Source of the DNA: Halorubrum salinarum
GTDB lineage: Archaea; Halobacteriota; Halobacteria; Halobacteriales; Haloferacaceae
DNA: 64,000 nt
Assembly (NCBI RefSeq): GCF_013267195.1
Contig: NZ_CP053941.1
Location: 620,001-684,000 of the forward strand
Reading direction: 5' to 3'
In this document: positions 41,821 to 50,091 of the stretch, piece by piece
Numbering within the stretch: position 1 is the first letter of the stretch
Layout: each line of letters begins with the position of its first letter
Position numbers and translations under genes: made by a program
The notes under the pieces: generated by a model
The model's database searches: none
What the model was told of the DNA's origin: nothing
What the model saw: only the letters and a program-made list of their open reading frames with translations

Positions 41821-43080
41821 TCAGGCGTCTCCGTTGATGATGTCCGCAACGCGCTGTCGGTCGAACAGCCGCTCGCCGTCGGGGATCGCGGGGTAGGCGT
41901 CGCCGTGGTCGTAGCCGGGCCACTCGCCGAACCGCTCCGGGTACAGCTGCTTCGCGGTCATCTCCAGCTGGAACAGGTTCATGATCGGGCCCTGAACCGG
42001 GTTCCCGGACGGGTAGAACCGGTCGTTCTCGACCGCGGCGAGTTCGCTCGCGACGGGGTGGTCCGCCAGCTCCTCGCGGACCGCGCCCACGTCGTAGTAG
42101 GAGGCGATCCCGAACTGGTGGAGGACCACGTCGGGGTCGACCTCCAGCAGCGCCTCGTGGTCGTACGTCGTCTCGTAGGTGACCTCGTCGCCGGCGAAGG
42201 CGTCGGGGGCGCCGAGCGGTCGGACGTGCGCGTTCGCGAACCCGGGGCCGTCGGTCCGCGAGGGGTAGTAGGTCCCGTCCATGTAGATGAGCGTCGCGAC
42301 CGTTGGCCGGTCCTCGGCCGGCGGGAGGTCGCTCCGGACCGTCTCGAGCAGGTCCTCGCGGACCGCGTCGAGCGCGGCGAACCGCTCCTCCTCCCGGAAG
42401 ACGGCGGCGACGCGCTCGCCGATGTCCGGGAGCGCGTAGTACTCGTACCGGTCCCGACACGGCTCCGGCGGCTGCGAGCGCCGCCGGCTGTAGATGTTCC
42501 CGAACCACGGCCCGACGTTGTCGCGGATCTCGGCGACGTCGTCCTCGGTCCACCCGTCGAAGGAGACGAACAGGCAGGGATCCGCGAGGTGGAGGTCGCT
42601 GTCGAGCTCGTAGAGCAACTCGCGGTCGACGGAGATGCCGCCGCCGGAGCCCGTGTTGAGCTGCGCGAGCCCGTCGCGGTCGAAGGAGACGCCGTCGAGG
42701 TCGGCGTAGTAGGCGTCCAGCGTGTTCCCGCCGGCGTCGGCGTCGAAGCCGAGCGAGTTGACCGCGTCACCGTGGCCGAGCGCGACGGCCAGGTCGGCGT
42801 ACAGGAGGCTGTAGACCATGATGTCCTCCGGGACCGCGTCGAACGCGACTTCGCCGGCCGGAGCCATGGTCGCCGTGTAGCCGGGGTCGGCCGTCGAGCC
42901 GTTCGAGTCTCCCGTCGCGTCGGACCCTTCCGTCGCGTTCGACCCGCCGGTCGTCTCGTCGTCGGTCGCGTTCGACCCGGGGCCCTCGGAGCCGCCGGTA
43001 CAGCCGGCGAGCAGGCCCCCGCCGACGACCGCGCCGCCGTACGTCAGGTAGTCGCGTCGGGTCGGAGCGTCGTCGCGCAT
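41821..43080 (-). CDS. Iron-siderophore ABC transporter substrate-binding lipoprotein (paralogue 4)
   Basis: The protein has 419 residues. A very short n-region holds R8-R9 (APTRRDYLTYGG), with lipobox C27. The binding domain contains YELDSDLHLADPCLF, VGPWFGNIYSRRRSQ, VQGPIMNLFQLEMTAKQLYPERFGEWPGYDHG and the C-terminal LFDRQRVADIINGD. It is the middle gene of the tandem, with single-base spacers on both sides. It resembles paralogue 6 in the LNLFQLEMTAKQLYP segment more than it resembles its immediate neighbours, which hints at shuffling among copies. The substrate is inferred to be a ferric siderophore. Confidence 0.88.
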   Translation of the reverse strand: MRDDAPTRRDYLTYGGAVVGGGLLAGCTGGSEGPGSNATDDETTGGSNATEGSDATGDSNGSTADPGYTATMAPAGEVAFDAVPEDIMVYSLLYADLAVALGHGDAVNSLGFDADAGGNTLDAYYADLDGVSFDRDGLAQLNTGSGGGISVDRELLYELDSDLHLADPCLFVSFDGWTEDDVAEIRDNVGPWFGNIYSRRRSQPPEPCRDRYEYYALPDIGERVAAVFREEERFAALDAVREDLLETVRSDLPPAEDRPTVATLIYMDGTYYPSRTDGPGFANAHVRPLGAPDAFAGDEVTYETTYDHEALLEVDPDVVLHQFGIASYYDVGAVREELADHPVASELAAVENDRFYPSGNPVQGPIMNLFQLEMTAKQLYPERFGEWPGYDHGDAYPAIPDGERLFDRQRVADIINGDA

Positions 43081-43081
43081 C

Positions 43082-44314
43082 TCAGTAGTCCCCGTTGACG
43101 ATGTCCGCGACGCGCCGGTAGTCGAACAGCCGGGCCTCGGGGTCGGAGAGGGTCTCGATCCCGTTCCACTCGCCGAAGGCGTCGGGGTAGAACTGCTTTG
43201 CGGCCGCCTCTGTCTGGAAGAGGTTGATGAGCGGCCCCTGATACGACGTGCCGCCGCGGTAGAGGCGGTCGTTCTGGACCGCGGTCAGCTGCTTGCCGAC
43301 CGGGTCCTCGCGCATCGCGTCCATGCGCCGCTCGAACTCCTCGGCCGAGACGTGCGAGAAGCCGTACTGGAACAGCAGGGCGTCGGGGTCGACCTCGAGG
43401 ATCTGCTCGTAGTCCCACTCGGCGTAGCCCCCCTCGATGGCGTCGTCGAAGGCCCCGCGCATCTCCACGTCCCGGTACTGCTTGTGACCGTTGCCGTCGT
43501 TGACCGGGTACGCGTAGAAGGTACCGTTCTCGAAGTCGGAGTTGACCGAGAGGAGCCCGACGGTCGGCCGCTCGGCCTGGTCGGGGAGTCGCGACTCGAT
43601 GTCCGCGATCAGCCCGTCGTGGACCGACTTGAGCGCCTCGTAGCGCTCGCGCTCTTGGAACACGTCGGCGACGACCTCGAAGGCCTCGTACAGCGAGTAG
43701 TACCGGTAGTCGTGCCAGTCCTCGCCGCGGCGACGGATGGAGTTGCCGACGATCGGACCCACGTTCGTCGCCACCTCCTCGTAGTCGGCGTCCGTCCACG
43801 TGTCGTCGAGGAGGCTGATGAAGTTCGGGTCCATCAGGTGGACGTCGGCGTCCAGCTCGTAGAACGACTCCTTGTCGATCCCGCCGTCGCCCATGAGCTG
43901 GGCGACGCCGTCGAAGGAGACGTCGACGTCGGGGAGGTGGTCGAAGAACCCGAGCGGCCAGTTCTCGGTGAAGATCAGCCCCTGAAGCCCGTCGAGCTGA
44001 CCGAGCGCGATGCCCATGTCGCCGTACGTGCTGAAGTACGCCATCCAGCGCTCGGGCACCGCGTCGAACGCGACCTCGCCCATCGGGGCCATCTCGACGG
44101 TGTAGCCCGCGTCGGCCGTCGACTCGGCCGCGGCGTCGTCGTCCGAGCCCGCGGTCCCGTTCGTCGCGTCGGACGTCTCGTTGCCCTCGGGCGCCGAGCT
44201 GTCGTCCGAGGTGCCCGCGCAGCCGGCGAGCACTCCCGCGCCGACGACCGCGCCGCCGTACTTCACGTAGTCTCGCCGGGTCGGCGCCCGACGCTGGCTT
44301 CGTTCGTCTGCCAT
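43082..44314 (-). CDS. Iron-siderophore ABC transporter substrate-binding lipoprotein (paralogue 3)
   Basis: The protein has 410 residues. Tat motif R13-R14 (APTRRDYVKYGG), lipobox C32, acidic tether. The binding domain includes YELDADVHLMDPNF, WHDYRYYSLYEAFEVVADVFQERERYEAL, YQGPLINLFQTEAAAKQFYPDAFGEW and LFDYRRVADIVNGDY. It is the first gene of the three-gene tandem. A perfect iron box begins four bases from its ATG and a TATA-like AATTTTTAG overlaps it. It is separate from the ATPase gene (stop 44416) by about 100 bases, so it has its own promoter. Confidence 0.88.
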   Translation of the reverse strand: MADERSQRRAPTRRDYVKYGGAVVGAGVLAGCAGTSDDSSAPEGNETSDATNGTAGSDDDAAAESTADAGYTVEMAPMGEVAFDAVPERWMAYFSTYGDMGIALGQLDGLQGLIFTENWPLGFFDHLPDVDVSFDGVAQLMGDGGIDKESFYELDADVHLMDPNFISLLDDTWTDADYEEVATNVGPIVGNSIRRRGEDWHDYRYYSLYEAFEVVADVFQERERYEALKSVHDGLIADIESRLPDQAERPTVGLLSVNSDFENGTFYAYPVNDGNGHKQYRDVEMRGAFDDAIEGGYAEWDYEQILEVDPDALLFQYGFSHVSAEEFERRMDAMREDPVGKQLTAVQNDRLYRGGTSYQGPLINLFQTEAAAKQFYPDAFGEWNGIETLSDPEARLFDYRRVADIVNGDY

Positions 44315-44317
44315 ATT

Positions 44318-44333
44318 TTTAGGTCGACCTAAA
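44318..44333. promoter_or_regulatory. Iron box E (DtxR-type palindrome)
   Basis: TTTAGGTCGACCTAAA is a perfect 16-base palindrome lying 4-19 bases before the start codon at 44314, so it would cover the predicted transcription start of the three-gene binding-protein tandem. Confidence 0.88.
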
Positions 44334-44415
44334 AATTGAAAAGGATTCTGATCCGTCGATCCCCGACGGAGCGCCGTGCGCCACCGATCCGGGATCGACC
44401 GCGCCGGTCGCGAGC

Positions 44416-45336
44416 CTACTCGTCGCCGCCGTCGGCCCGCGCGACGCGCTCGCTCGGGCGCTCGCGGTCGTCGTCGTGCCGGGCGCGGAGCGGTTCGATC
44501 CGGGGCCCTCGCGGCGTCCGGTCGACCGCGGCGTCGATCTCGAACACCTCGGCGAGCAGGTCCTCGGTGACGACCTCCTCCGGCGTGCCGCGGGCGCGGA
44601 TCGCGCCGTCCTTGAGCGCGACCACGCGGTCGGCGACCCGCGCCGCCTGCTCGATGTCGTGGAGGACGACGACCACGGTGACCTCGCTCTCGTCTCGGAG
44701 CGTCTCGATGATCTCCATCACCTCCATCTGGTGGTGGAGGTCGAGGAACGTCGTCGGCTCGTCCAAGAGGAGCACGTCCGTGTCCTGCGCGAGCGCCATC
44801 GCGATCCACGCGAGCTGTTTCTGCCCCCCGCTCAGGCTGCCGACCTCGCGGTCCCTGAGGTGACCGCAGCCCGCCAGCTCGATGGCGCGGTCGACGGCCG
44901 CCTCGTCCTCGTCGGTCGTCGTCTCGAAGAACCCGCGGTGCGGGTAACGTCCGTGGTACACCAGGTCCTCGACGGTGATGCTGTTCGGCGAGGTGCTCTC
45001 CTGCGAGAGCAGCCCCATCGTCCGTGCGAGCTCCTTCTTGTCGAACGAGCCGATCTCTCGGCCGTCGACGAGCACCGAGCCGGCGTCGGGCGCGAGCTGG
45101 TCGGCGAGCCCCTTCAGCAGCGTGCTCTTGCCGGACCCGTTCGGACCCACGAGCGCCGTCACCGCCCCGCTCGGGGCCGTGATCGACTCGCCGTCGACGA
45201 CGGGCCCGTCGCTCGCGGGGTACGAGAGGACGAGGTCCTCCCCGTCGAGGCGACCGCCGGCCTCGGCGTCCCGACCCGCGTCGGCCTCGGTCTCGGTCGG
45301 GCGCTTCGACTCGCCCGCGGTCGGTTCGAGCGCCAT
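44416..45336 (-). CDS. Iron-siderophore ABC transporter ATP-binding protein (FecE/FhuC type)
   Basis: The protein has 306 residues. Walker A is GPNGSGKST at 64-72, the signature LSGGQ at 168-172, and Walker B VLLLDEP at 188-194, with TMGLLSQESTSPNSITVEDLVYHGRYPH typical of iron-chelate importers. The N-terminal 30 residues and the C-terminal 45 are acidic or charged halophile additions. It overlaps the permease stop by one base (ATGA), so both are co-translated. It is the only ATPase for six binding proteins in this window. Confidence 0.93.
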   Translation of the reverse strand: MALEPTAGESKRPTETEADAGRDAEAGGRLDGEDLVLSYPASDGPVVDGESITAPSGAVTALVGPNGSGKSTLLKGLADQLAPDAGSVLVDGREIGSFDKKELARTMGLLSQESTSPNSITVEDLVYHGRYPHRGFFETTTDEDEAAVDRAIELAGCGHLRDREVGSLSGGQKQLAWIAMALAQDTDVLLLDEPTTFLDLHHQMEVMEIIETLRDESEVTVVVVLHDIEQAARVADRVVALKDGAIRARGTPEEVVTEDLLAEVFEIDAAVDRTPRGPRIEPLRARHDDDRERPSERVARADGGDE

Positions 45337-46460
45337 CAGATCTCACCCATCCGTTCCTGTCTGCGCATCAGGTAGAGGAAGTACGGTCCGCCGACGAGCC
45401 CGGTCACGATGCCGACCGGGATCTGCGCGTCGGAGCCGACGAGCACCGCCATGCCGAGGCGCGCGCCCACGTCGGCGGCGACCAGCAGCGCCGGGCCGGC
45501 GAACAGGCAGCCGATCACCAGCTTCCGGTAGTCGCTCCCGACGATGTTGCGCACCATGTGCGGGACGATCAGCCCGACGAAGCCGACGATTCCCGCCACG
45601 GCGATGCTCGCGGACGCCGCGAGCACCGCGACGCCCGAGAGGGCGAACCGGACCTTCTCGACGCTCATCCCGAGCGAACTGGCCGTGCGCTCGCCGAGCA
45701 GCAGGACGTTCAGCTGCCGGGAGCTGACCAAGGCGAGCAGCATCGCGACGGCGGTCCACGGCAGGGCCATCCGGACCTGCTCCCAGTCGGTGCCCGTCAG
45801 CGACCCGGTGGTCCAGGAGATGGCCGACTGGACGACGCCGATGTCGTCGGCGAAGAAGAACAGCGCCGTCTGGAGGCTGCTGAACACCGTCCCGACGATG
45901 ACCCCCGCGAGCACGAGCCGGACGGGCGAGGTGCCGTTCTTCCACGCGATGGCGTAGACGACGAGGAACGCGACCGCGCCGCCGACCGAGGCGATGAGCG
46001 GGAGGAACGCCGCCAGCCCCGAGAACACGACGAGCGTCAGCAGGATCATCAGGCCCGCGCCGGAGGAGACGCCGAGGATGAACGGGCTCGCCAGCTCGTT
46101 GCGCGTGACGGCCTGGAAGATGGCGCCGGAGACGGCGAGGTTCATCCCCACGAGCATCGCGACGAACACCCGCGGCAGCCGGATGTTCCAGACGATGAGG
46201 CTCTGTTTCCCCATCTCCGGGAGCTCGGCCCCGAGGAGGAACGCTCGCCACGCCTGCGCGTCGAAGACGACGCGGGGGTCGAACACCGCCTGCCACGCGT
46301 CGACGATCGTCATCGAGAACGCGCCGAAGCTCACCTGAGCGAGCCCGCCGAGGACGACGACCGCGAGGCTCGCCGCACACAGCGTGAACAGCGAGCCGTC
46401 GAACCAGCCGAACCACTGCTCGCGCCAGCCGGCCGCCCCGGCGGAGGTGCCCGTCGCCAC
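45336..46460 (-). CDS. Iron-siderophore ABC transporter permease (FecCD family)
   Basis: The protein has 374 residues and about nine to ten membrane helices after a short N-terminal tail. Family landmarks are IRLPRVFVAMLVGMNLAVSGAIFQAVTRNELASPFILGVSSGAGL and GIVGFVGLIVPHMVRNIVGSDYR with the coupling helix. The GTG at 46460 lies two bases after the flavoprotein stop, with a GGGGGG stretch before it that may act as SD; no ATG fits. One permease gene usually means a homodimer. It is co-transcribed with the flavoprotein and binding proteins 1 and 2 upstream. Confidence 0.92.
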   Translation of the reverse strand: MATGTSAGAAGWREQWFGWFDGSLFTLCAASLAVVVLGGLAQVSFGAFSMTIVDAWQAVFDPRVVFDAQAWRAFLLGAELPEMGKQSLIVWNIRLPRVFVAMLVGMNLAVSGAIFQAVTRNELASPFILGVSSGAGLMILLTLVVFSGLAAFLPLIASVGGAVAFLVVYAIAWKNGTSPVRLVLAGVIVGTVFSSLQTALFFFADDIGVVQSAISWTTGSLTGTDWEQVRMALPWTAVAMLLALVSSRQLNVLLLGERTASSLGMSVEKVRFALSGVAVLAASASIAVAGIVGFVGLIVPHMVRNIVGSDYRKLVIGCLFAGPALLVAADVGARLGMAVLVGSDAQIPVGIVTGLVGGPYFLYLMRRQERMGEI

Positions 46461-46462
46461 GG

Positions 46463-47494
46463 TCAGGATCCCCCCAGCGTCGCGCCGAGTTCGGCGGCGC
46501 GGTCCCGAACGCTGTCCTCGTCGACCGCGTCGAGCAGCGTCTCGTCGTCGACGCCGTCGAGTAGCGTTTCGGTGTCGACGGCGTCCAGCAGCGTTTCGGC
46601 GTCGAGGGCCCCGGCCACTCGGTCCGCGTCGAGGTGCGACGCGAGCGCGGCCTGCCCCTCGGCGGCGCGCTCCTCGATCTCGTCCGGCTCGACGTACGAC
46701 GAGAGCGACTCGTCGATGGCCGCGGCGCGGACGCGCCGGTAGCGGTCGGAGTCGGTGTCGACGGGCGCGTCGTCGCCGTAGTGGTCGTCGAACCACTCGG
46801 TCCACCGGTCGCGGTCGTTCCACTCGTCGTCGAGTTCGGCCTCTCGGCGCACCCAGTCGACGCCGTCCGCGACCGCTTCCCACCAGCCGTCGTCGATCCG
46901 GGCGTCGGCGATGACGCGGTGGGCGACGCGGGCGCCGCGGCCGGCGGCCATGATCGCCTGGGTGTCTGTTTCGTCCGAGGGCGAGGCGACGTAGAGCCCG
47001 TCGACGGGCGTCGTCCCGTCACGGTCGGGGTACTCGCGGTCGAACCAGTCGTGCTCCTCGTCGCCCTCCTCGTACGTCTCGAACATCGCCGCGTCGTCGT
47101 CGAGTCCGCGCAGGTACGAGCCGTCGTAGCGCGTCGCCGCGATCACGCGGCGAGCGGTGACCGGGTCGCCCTCCTGCGGAGTGACGACGAAGCCCTCGCC
47201 GTCGTCGGCGCGGGCGACCGACTCGACGAGGTCGGAGTCGATCTCGCAGCCGGCGGTCTCGGCGTGGTCGTGGATCAGCCCGTACAGCGTCTCGATGTCG
47301 ATCCCGGCCGGGAAGCCGAGGTAGTTTTCGAGGTGCGCGCAGCGCTTGAGCGACGACCGGCCGCGGTCGAAGACGACCGTGTCGAGCCCCTCGCGGGCGC
47401 AGAACACGGCCGCGGAGCAGCCGGCCGGGCCGCCGCCGACGACGGCCACGTCGCGGTCGCAGTCGTGTGTCGCTTCGGGGTCGGTGGTGCTCAT
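46463..47494 (-). CDS. Thioredoxin-reductase-like FAD oxidoreductase with repeat tail, in siderophore operon
   Basis: The protein has 343 residues. The FAD-binding start is VAVVGGGPAGCSAAVFCAREGLDTVVFD, then LKRCAHLENYLGFPAGIDIETLYGLI, matching the paralogue at 35742. The second FAD contact is PVDGLYVASPSDETDTQAIMAAGRGARVAHR. There is no CxxC. The C-terminal 70 residues carry near-repeats of D-x-ETLLDAVD (residues about 295-330) not seen in the paralogue. It sits between binding protein 2 (three bases) and the permease (two bases). I infer a role in reducing or modifying the imported ferric siderophore. Confidence 0.83.
   Translation of the reverse strand: MSTTDPEATHDCDRDVAVVGGGPAGCSAAVFCAREGLDTVVFDRGRSSLKRCAHLENYLGFPAGIDIETLYGLIHDHAETAGCEIDSDLVESVARADDGEGFVVTPQEGDPVTARRVIAATRYDGSYLRGLDDDAAMFETYEEGDEEHDWFDREYPDRDGTTPVDGLYVASPSDETDTQAIMAAGRGARVAHRVIADARIDDGWWEAVADGVDWVRREAELDDEWNDRDRWTEWFDDHYGDDAPVDTDSDRYRRVRAAAIDESLSSYVEPDEIEERAAEGQAALASHLDADRVAGALDAETLLDAVDTETLLDGVDDETLLDAVDEDSVRDRAAELGATLGGS
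46520..46607 (-). repeat. Imperfect tandem repeats in flavoprotein gene tail
   Basis: Roughly 30-base units encode DAETLLDAVD, DTETLLDGVD and DETLLDAVDED one after another. The amino acids are kept more strictly than the third bases, so the repeats are not brand new. Confidence 0.75.
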
Positions 47495-47497
47495 CGG

Positions 47498-48781
47498 TCA
47501 GATGTCACCGTTGACGATGTCTCGGACGCGCTGGCGGTCGAACAGCCGTTCGCCCTCGGGCACGTCGAGTGGCGCCTCCGTGTCGACTTCGCCGAACTCC
47601 TCGGGGTAGAACAGCCGGGCCGTGAGCTCCGTCTGGAAGGCGTTGACCAGCGGGCCCTGCTCGGCGGTCGGACCGGGCACGACGCGCCCCTCTTCGACCG
47701 CAGTGAGTTGGCTCCCGACCTCGTCGTTTTCCATCGGCGCGACGAACTTCTCACGGAACCGCTCGGCGTCGAACGCCCCGTCACCGCCGAAGGTGACCGA
47801 CCCCGTGGTGACGCCCCAGTGGACGACGATGACATCCGGGTCCACTTCGAGCAGCGTCTCGTAGTCCGTCTTGCCGTACTGGCCGGTCTCGACGCCGGCG
47901 AAGGCGTCAGCGTCGACGAGTCCGAGGTCTCGGTAGGGCTTCATCTCGTAGCCGTTGTCCTCCAGATACAGCGCGTAGAACTCGCCGTTCTCGGGCGAGG
48001 AGCCGGAGTTTATCAGGCCGATGGACGGTGTCTCGCCGTCGTCGGGGAGCCGCGATTCGACCTCGGACTGGAGGTCCTCGTGGAGGTCGAGCCACGCCTC
48101 GGTCCGGGCCCGTTCGTCGAGCACAGTTCCGACCTTCTCGAACGCCTCCAACATCGACGGGGCCCGTTCGGGGTAGCCCATCTCCTGTTGCCAGTCGCTT
48201 CTGATGCGACGGTTGTGGCAGCCGAAGAACGGCCCGACGTTCGATTCGATCTCCTCGACGTCGGAGTCGTCCCAGTTGTCGTCCCAGGCCTGGATCAGGT
48301 TGGGGTCGATGAGGAACGCGTCTGGGTCGTGTTCGTAGAGTACCTCCTTGGGGATCCCGCCGTCCTGCCACAGCGGTGGCCAGTCGTTGTCGTAGTCGAT
48401 GTCGAGCCGGTCGTAGAAGAGCGTGGGCGCGCTCAGTCGGTTTGTCTGGAGTTTGTCCGCCTGACCGAGCGAGACCACCATATCGGCCCACCCCATGTTG
48501 TACGTCGTGACCGCCTCCGGGACCGACTCGAACTCCACCTCGCCGACGGGGAACATCTCGACCGAGTACGAGCCGTCCTCGGCCGTGTCCGCCGACCCGT
48601 CGTCGGTCGAGGACCCCGTCTCGTTCGTCGAGCCCGTCTCGGTGCCGTTCGAGTCCGGCGTCGAACCGGACTTGGATCGGCCCGCGCAGCCGGCGAGCAG
48701 GCCGCCGCCGACCACCGCGCCGCCGTACTTGACGTAGTCGCGTCGGCTCGGTGCCGTCGTGTCGGTGTCGTCGTCGCTCAT
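47498..48781 (-). CDS. Iron-siderophore ABC transporter substrate-binding lipoprotein (paralogue 2)
   Basis: The protein has 427 residues. Tat motif R13-R14 (APSRRDYVKYGG), lipobox C32 (LLAGC), then a Ser/Thr/Asp tether. The binding domain is the most diverged of the six: YEHDPDAFLIDPNLIQAW, YPERAPSMLEAFEKVGTV, AEQGPLVNAFQTELTARLFYPEEFGEV, and the conserved end LFDRQRVRDIVNGDI. It lies two bases after paralogue 1 and three before the flavoprotein, clearly one operon with the permease and ATPase. It may serve a chemically different siderophore from the others. Confidence 0.88.
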   Translation of the reverse strand: MSDDDTDTTAPSRRDYVKYGGAVVGGGLLAGCAGRSKSGSTPDSNGTETGSTNETGSSTDDGSADTAEDGSYSVEMFPVGEVEFESVPEAVTTYNMGWADMVVSLGQADKLQTNRLSAPTLFYDRLDIDYDNDWPPLWQDGGIPKEVLYEHDPDAFLIDPNLIQAWDDNWDDSDVEEIESNVGPFFGCHNRRIRSDWQQEMGYPERAPSMLEAFEKVGTVLDERARTEAWLDLHEDLQSEVESRLPDDGETPSIGLINSGSSPENGEFYALYLEDNGYEMKPYRDLGLVDADAFAGVETGQYGKTDYETLLEVDPDVIVVHWGVTTGSVTFGGDGAFDAERFREKFVAPMENDEVGSQLTAVEEGRVVPGPTAEQGPLVNAFQTELTARLFYPEEFGEVDTEAPLDVPEGERLFDRQRVRDIVNGDI

Positions 48782-48783
48782 GG

Positions 48784-50031
48784 TTAGAACTCCCCGTTGA
48801 CGATGTCCGCGACGCGCTGCGGGTCGAACATCTCACCGAGTCCGCCGGTGTTTCCGGGTTCCGGCGGCTCGCCGAACAGGTCGGGGTAGATCTGTTTCGC
48901 GGTGAGTTCGATCTGGAAGATGTTGATGATCGGTCCCTGGAACGCGTCGCCGCTCGCGTAGAGGCGGTCGTTCTCGACCGCGGTGAGCTCCTTCCCGACC
49001 GGGTGCTCGTCGAGGGCGAAGAACGCCTCCGTCGCCTCGTCGGGGTTCTGCCAGTCCGAGAAGTGGAGGAGCACGTCGGGGTCGGCGTCGAGCATCGCTT
49101 CCATGTCGATGAGCGCGCTGTCGGACCAGCCGCTCCGGGGACCGCTGTCGAACTCGGAGAGCGCGTCGTTCGCCCGCAGCGGCCGGGTGTGCGCGTTCTG
49201 GAATCCCGGCTCGTTCAGGTGGTACACCCAGAAGGCTTCCTTCTTCTGATCGTACCAGACGACGCCGACCTCGGGCCGCTCCGACTGCGGCGGGAGGTCC
49301 GCTCGGATGTCCGCGACCATCTCGTCGCGGACGGCCTTCAGCTCTGCCCCGCGCTCCGGCACCTGATACGCCTGCGCGTACTTGTCGACCAGTTCCCAGA
49401 TGGTGTAGAACTGGTAGTCGGACGCGCTGTCGGGCGCGATGTTCGTCCGGCTGTGGTAGTTGGCGAAGAACGGGGCGATGTTGGACTCGATCTCGTCGAA
49501 GTCGGCGTCGTCAAACGAGGACCAGCCGCCCATCCACACCGGGTCAATGTGGTGGACGTCGCTGTCGAGCTCGTAGAACACCTCCTTGTCGACGCCGTCG
49601 TCGTAGAGCTTCGTCAGGTCGCCCGTGTCGAGGGAGACGCCCGGGAGCTCGTCGTAGTACTGCGCGCTGTAGTTCTCGGGGAAGCCCAGCGACGAGATGA
49701 CGTCGGACTGGCCGAGCGAGACGAGAATGTCGGCGTCGTGGTTGGAGTACACGGCCGCCGTCTCCGGGACCGCGTCGAACTCCACCGTACCGGCCGGCGA
49801 CATCGTCACCGAGTACCCGGTGTCCTCGGTCGACTCCTCGGCGCTCGTCGTCCCGCCGTCGTCCCCCTCCGTCGTCTCGTTTTCCGTCTCCGGGTCGTCG
49901 TCCGTCGGCCCCGACGAACTTCCGGCGTCGGACGTACAGCCGGCGAGCAGGCCGCCGACCCCGACGGCGGCGCCGTACTTGACGTAGTCCCGTCGAGACG
50001 ATTCCAGCCGGTCAGGCCGTTCATCTGCCAT
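48784..50031 (-). CDS. Iron-siderophore ABC transporter substrate-binding lipoprotein (paralogue 1), operon leader
   Basis: The protein has 415 residues. Tat motif R13-R14 (SSRRDYVKYGA), lipobox C32. The binding domain includes YELDSDVHHIDPVW, YQFYTIWELVDKYAQAY, FQGPIINIFQIELTAKQIYPDLFGEPP and the end MFDPQRVADIVNGEF. It is the first gene of the operon paralogue 1 - paralogue 2 - flavoprotein - permease - ATPase. Two iron boxes (50036-50051 and 50073-50088) with a TATA-like TTGAATAG between them lie directly upstream, in the same layout as at 38157. Confidence 0.88.
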   Translation of the reverse strand: MADERPDRLESSRRDYVKYGAAVGVGGLLAGCTSDAGSSSGPTDDDPETENETTEGDDGGTTSAEESTEDTGYSVTMSPAGTVEFDAVPETAAVYSNHDADILVSLGQSDVISSLGFPENYSAQYYDELPGVSLDTGDLTKLYDDGVDKEVFYELDSDVHHIDPVWMGGWSSFDDADFDEIESNIAPFFANYHSRTNIAPDSASDYQFYTIWELVDKYAQAYQVPERGAELKAVRDEMVADIRADLPPQSERPEVGVVWYDQKKEAFWVYHLNEPGFQNAHTRPLRANDALSEFDSGPRSGWSDSALIDMEAMLDADPDVLLHFSDWQNPDEATEAFFALDEHPVGKELTAVENDRLYASGDAFQGPIINIFQIELTAKQIYPDLFGEPPEPGNTGGLGEMFDPQRVADIVNGEF

Positions 50032-50035
50032 ACGT

Positions 50036-50051
50036 TTTAGGCTCGCCTAAC
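50036..50051. promoter_or_regulatory. Iron box F, proximal, main transporter operon
   Basis: TTTAGGCTCGCCTAAC matches the palindrome at 5 of 6 arm pairs. It is 5-20 bases before the start codon at 50031, exactly as box A relative to 38157. Confidence 0.85.
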
Positions 50052-50072
50052 TATTCAAAAGAGTTCCGAATC

Positions 50073-50088
50073 TTTAGGCCGGCCAAAA
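50073..50088. promoter_or_regulatory. Iron box G, distal, main transporter operon
   Basis: TTTAGGCCGGCCAAAA is a weaker match (right arm CCAAAA). It is 42-57 bases before the start codon at 50031, the same position as box B. It lies only four bases from the stop of the HEAT-repeat gene. Confidence 0.65.
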
Positions 50089-50091
50089 TTG

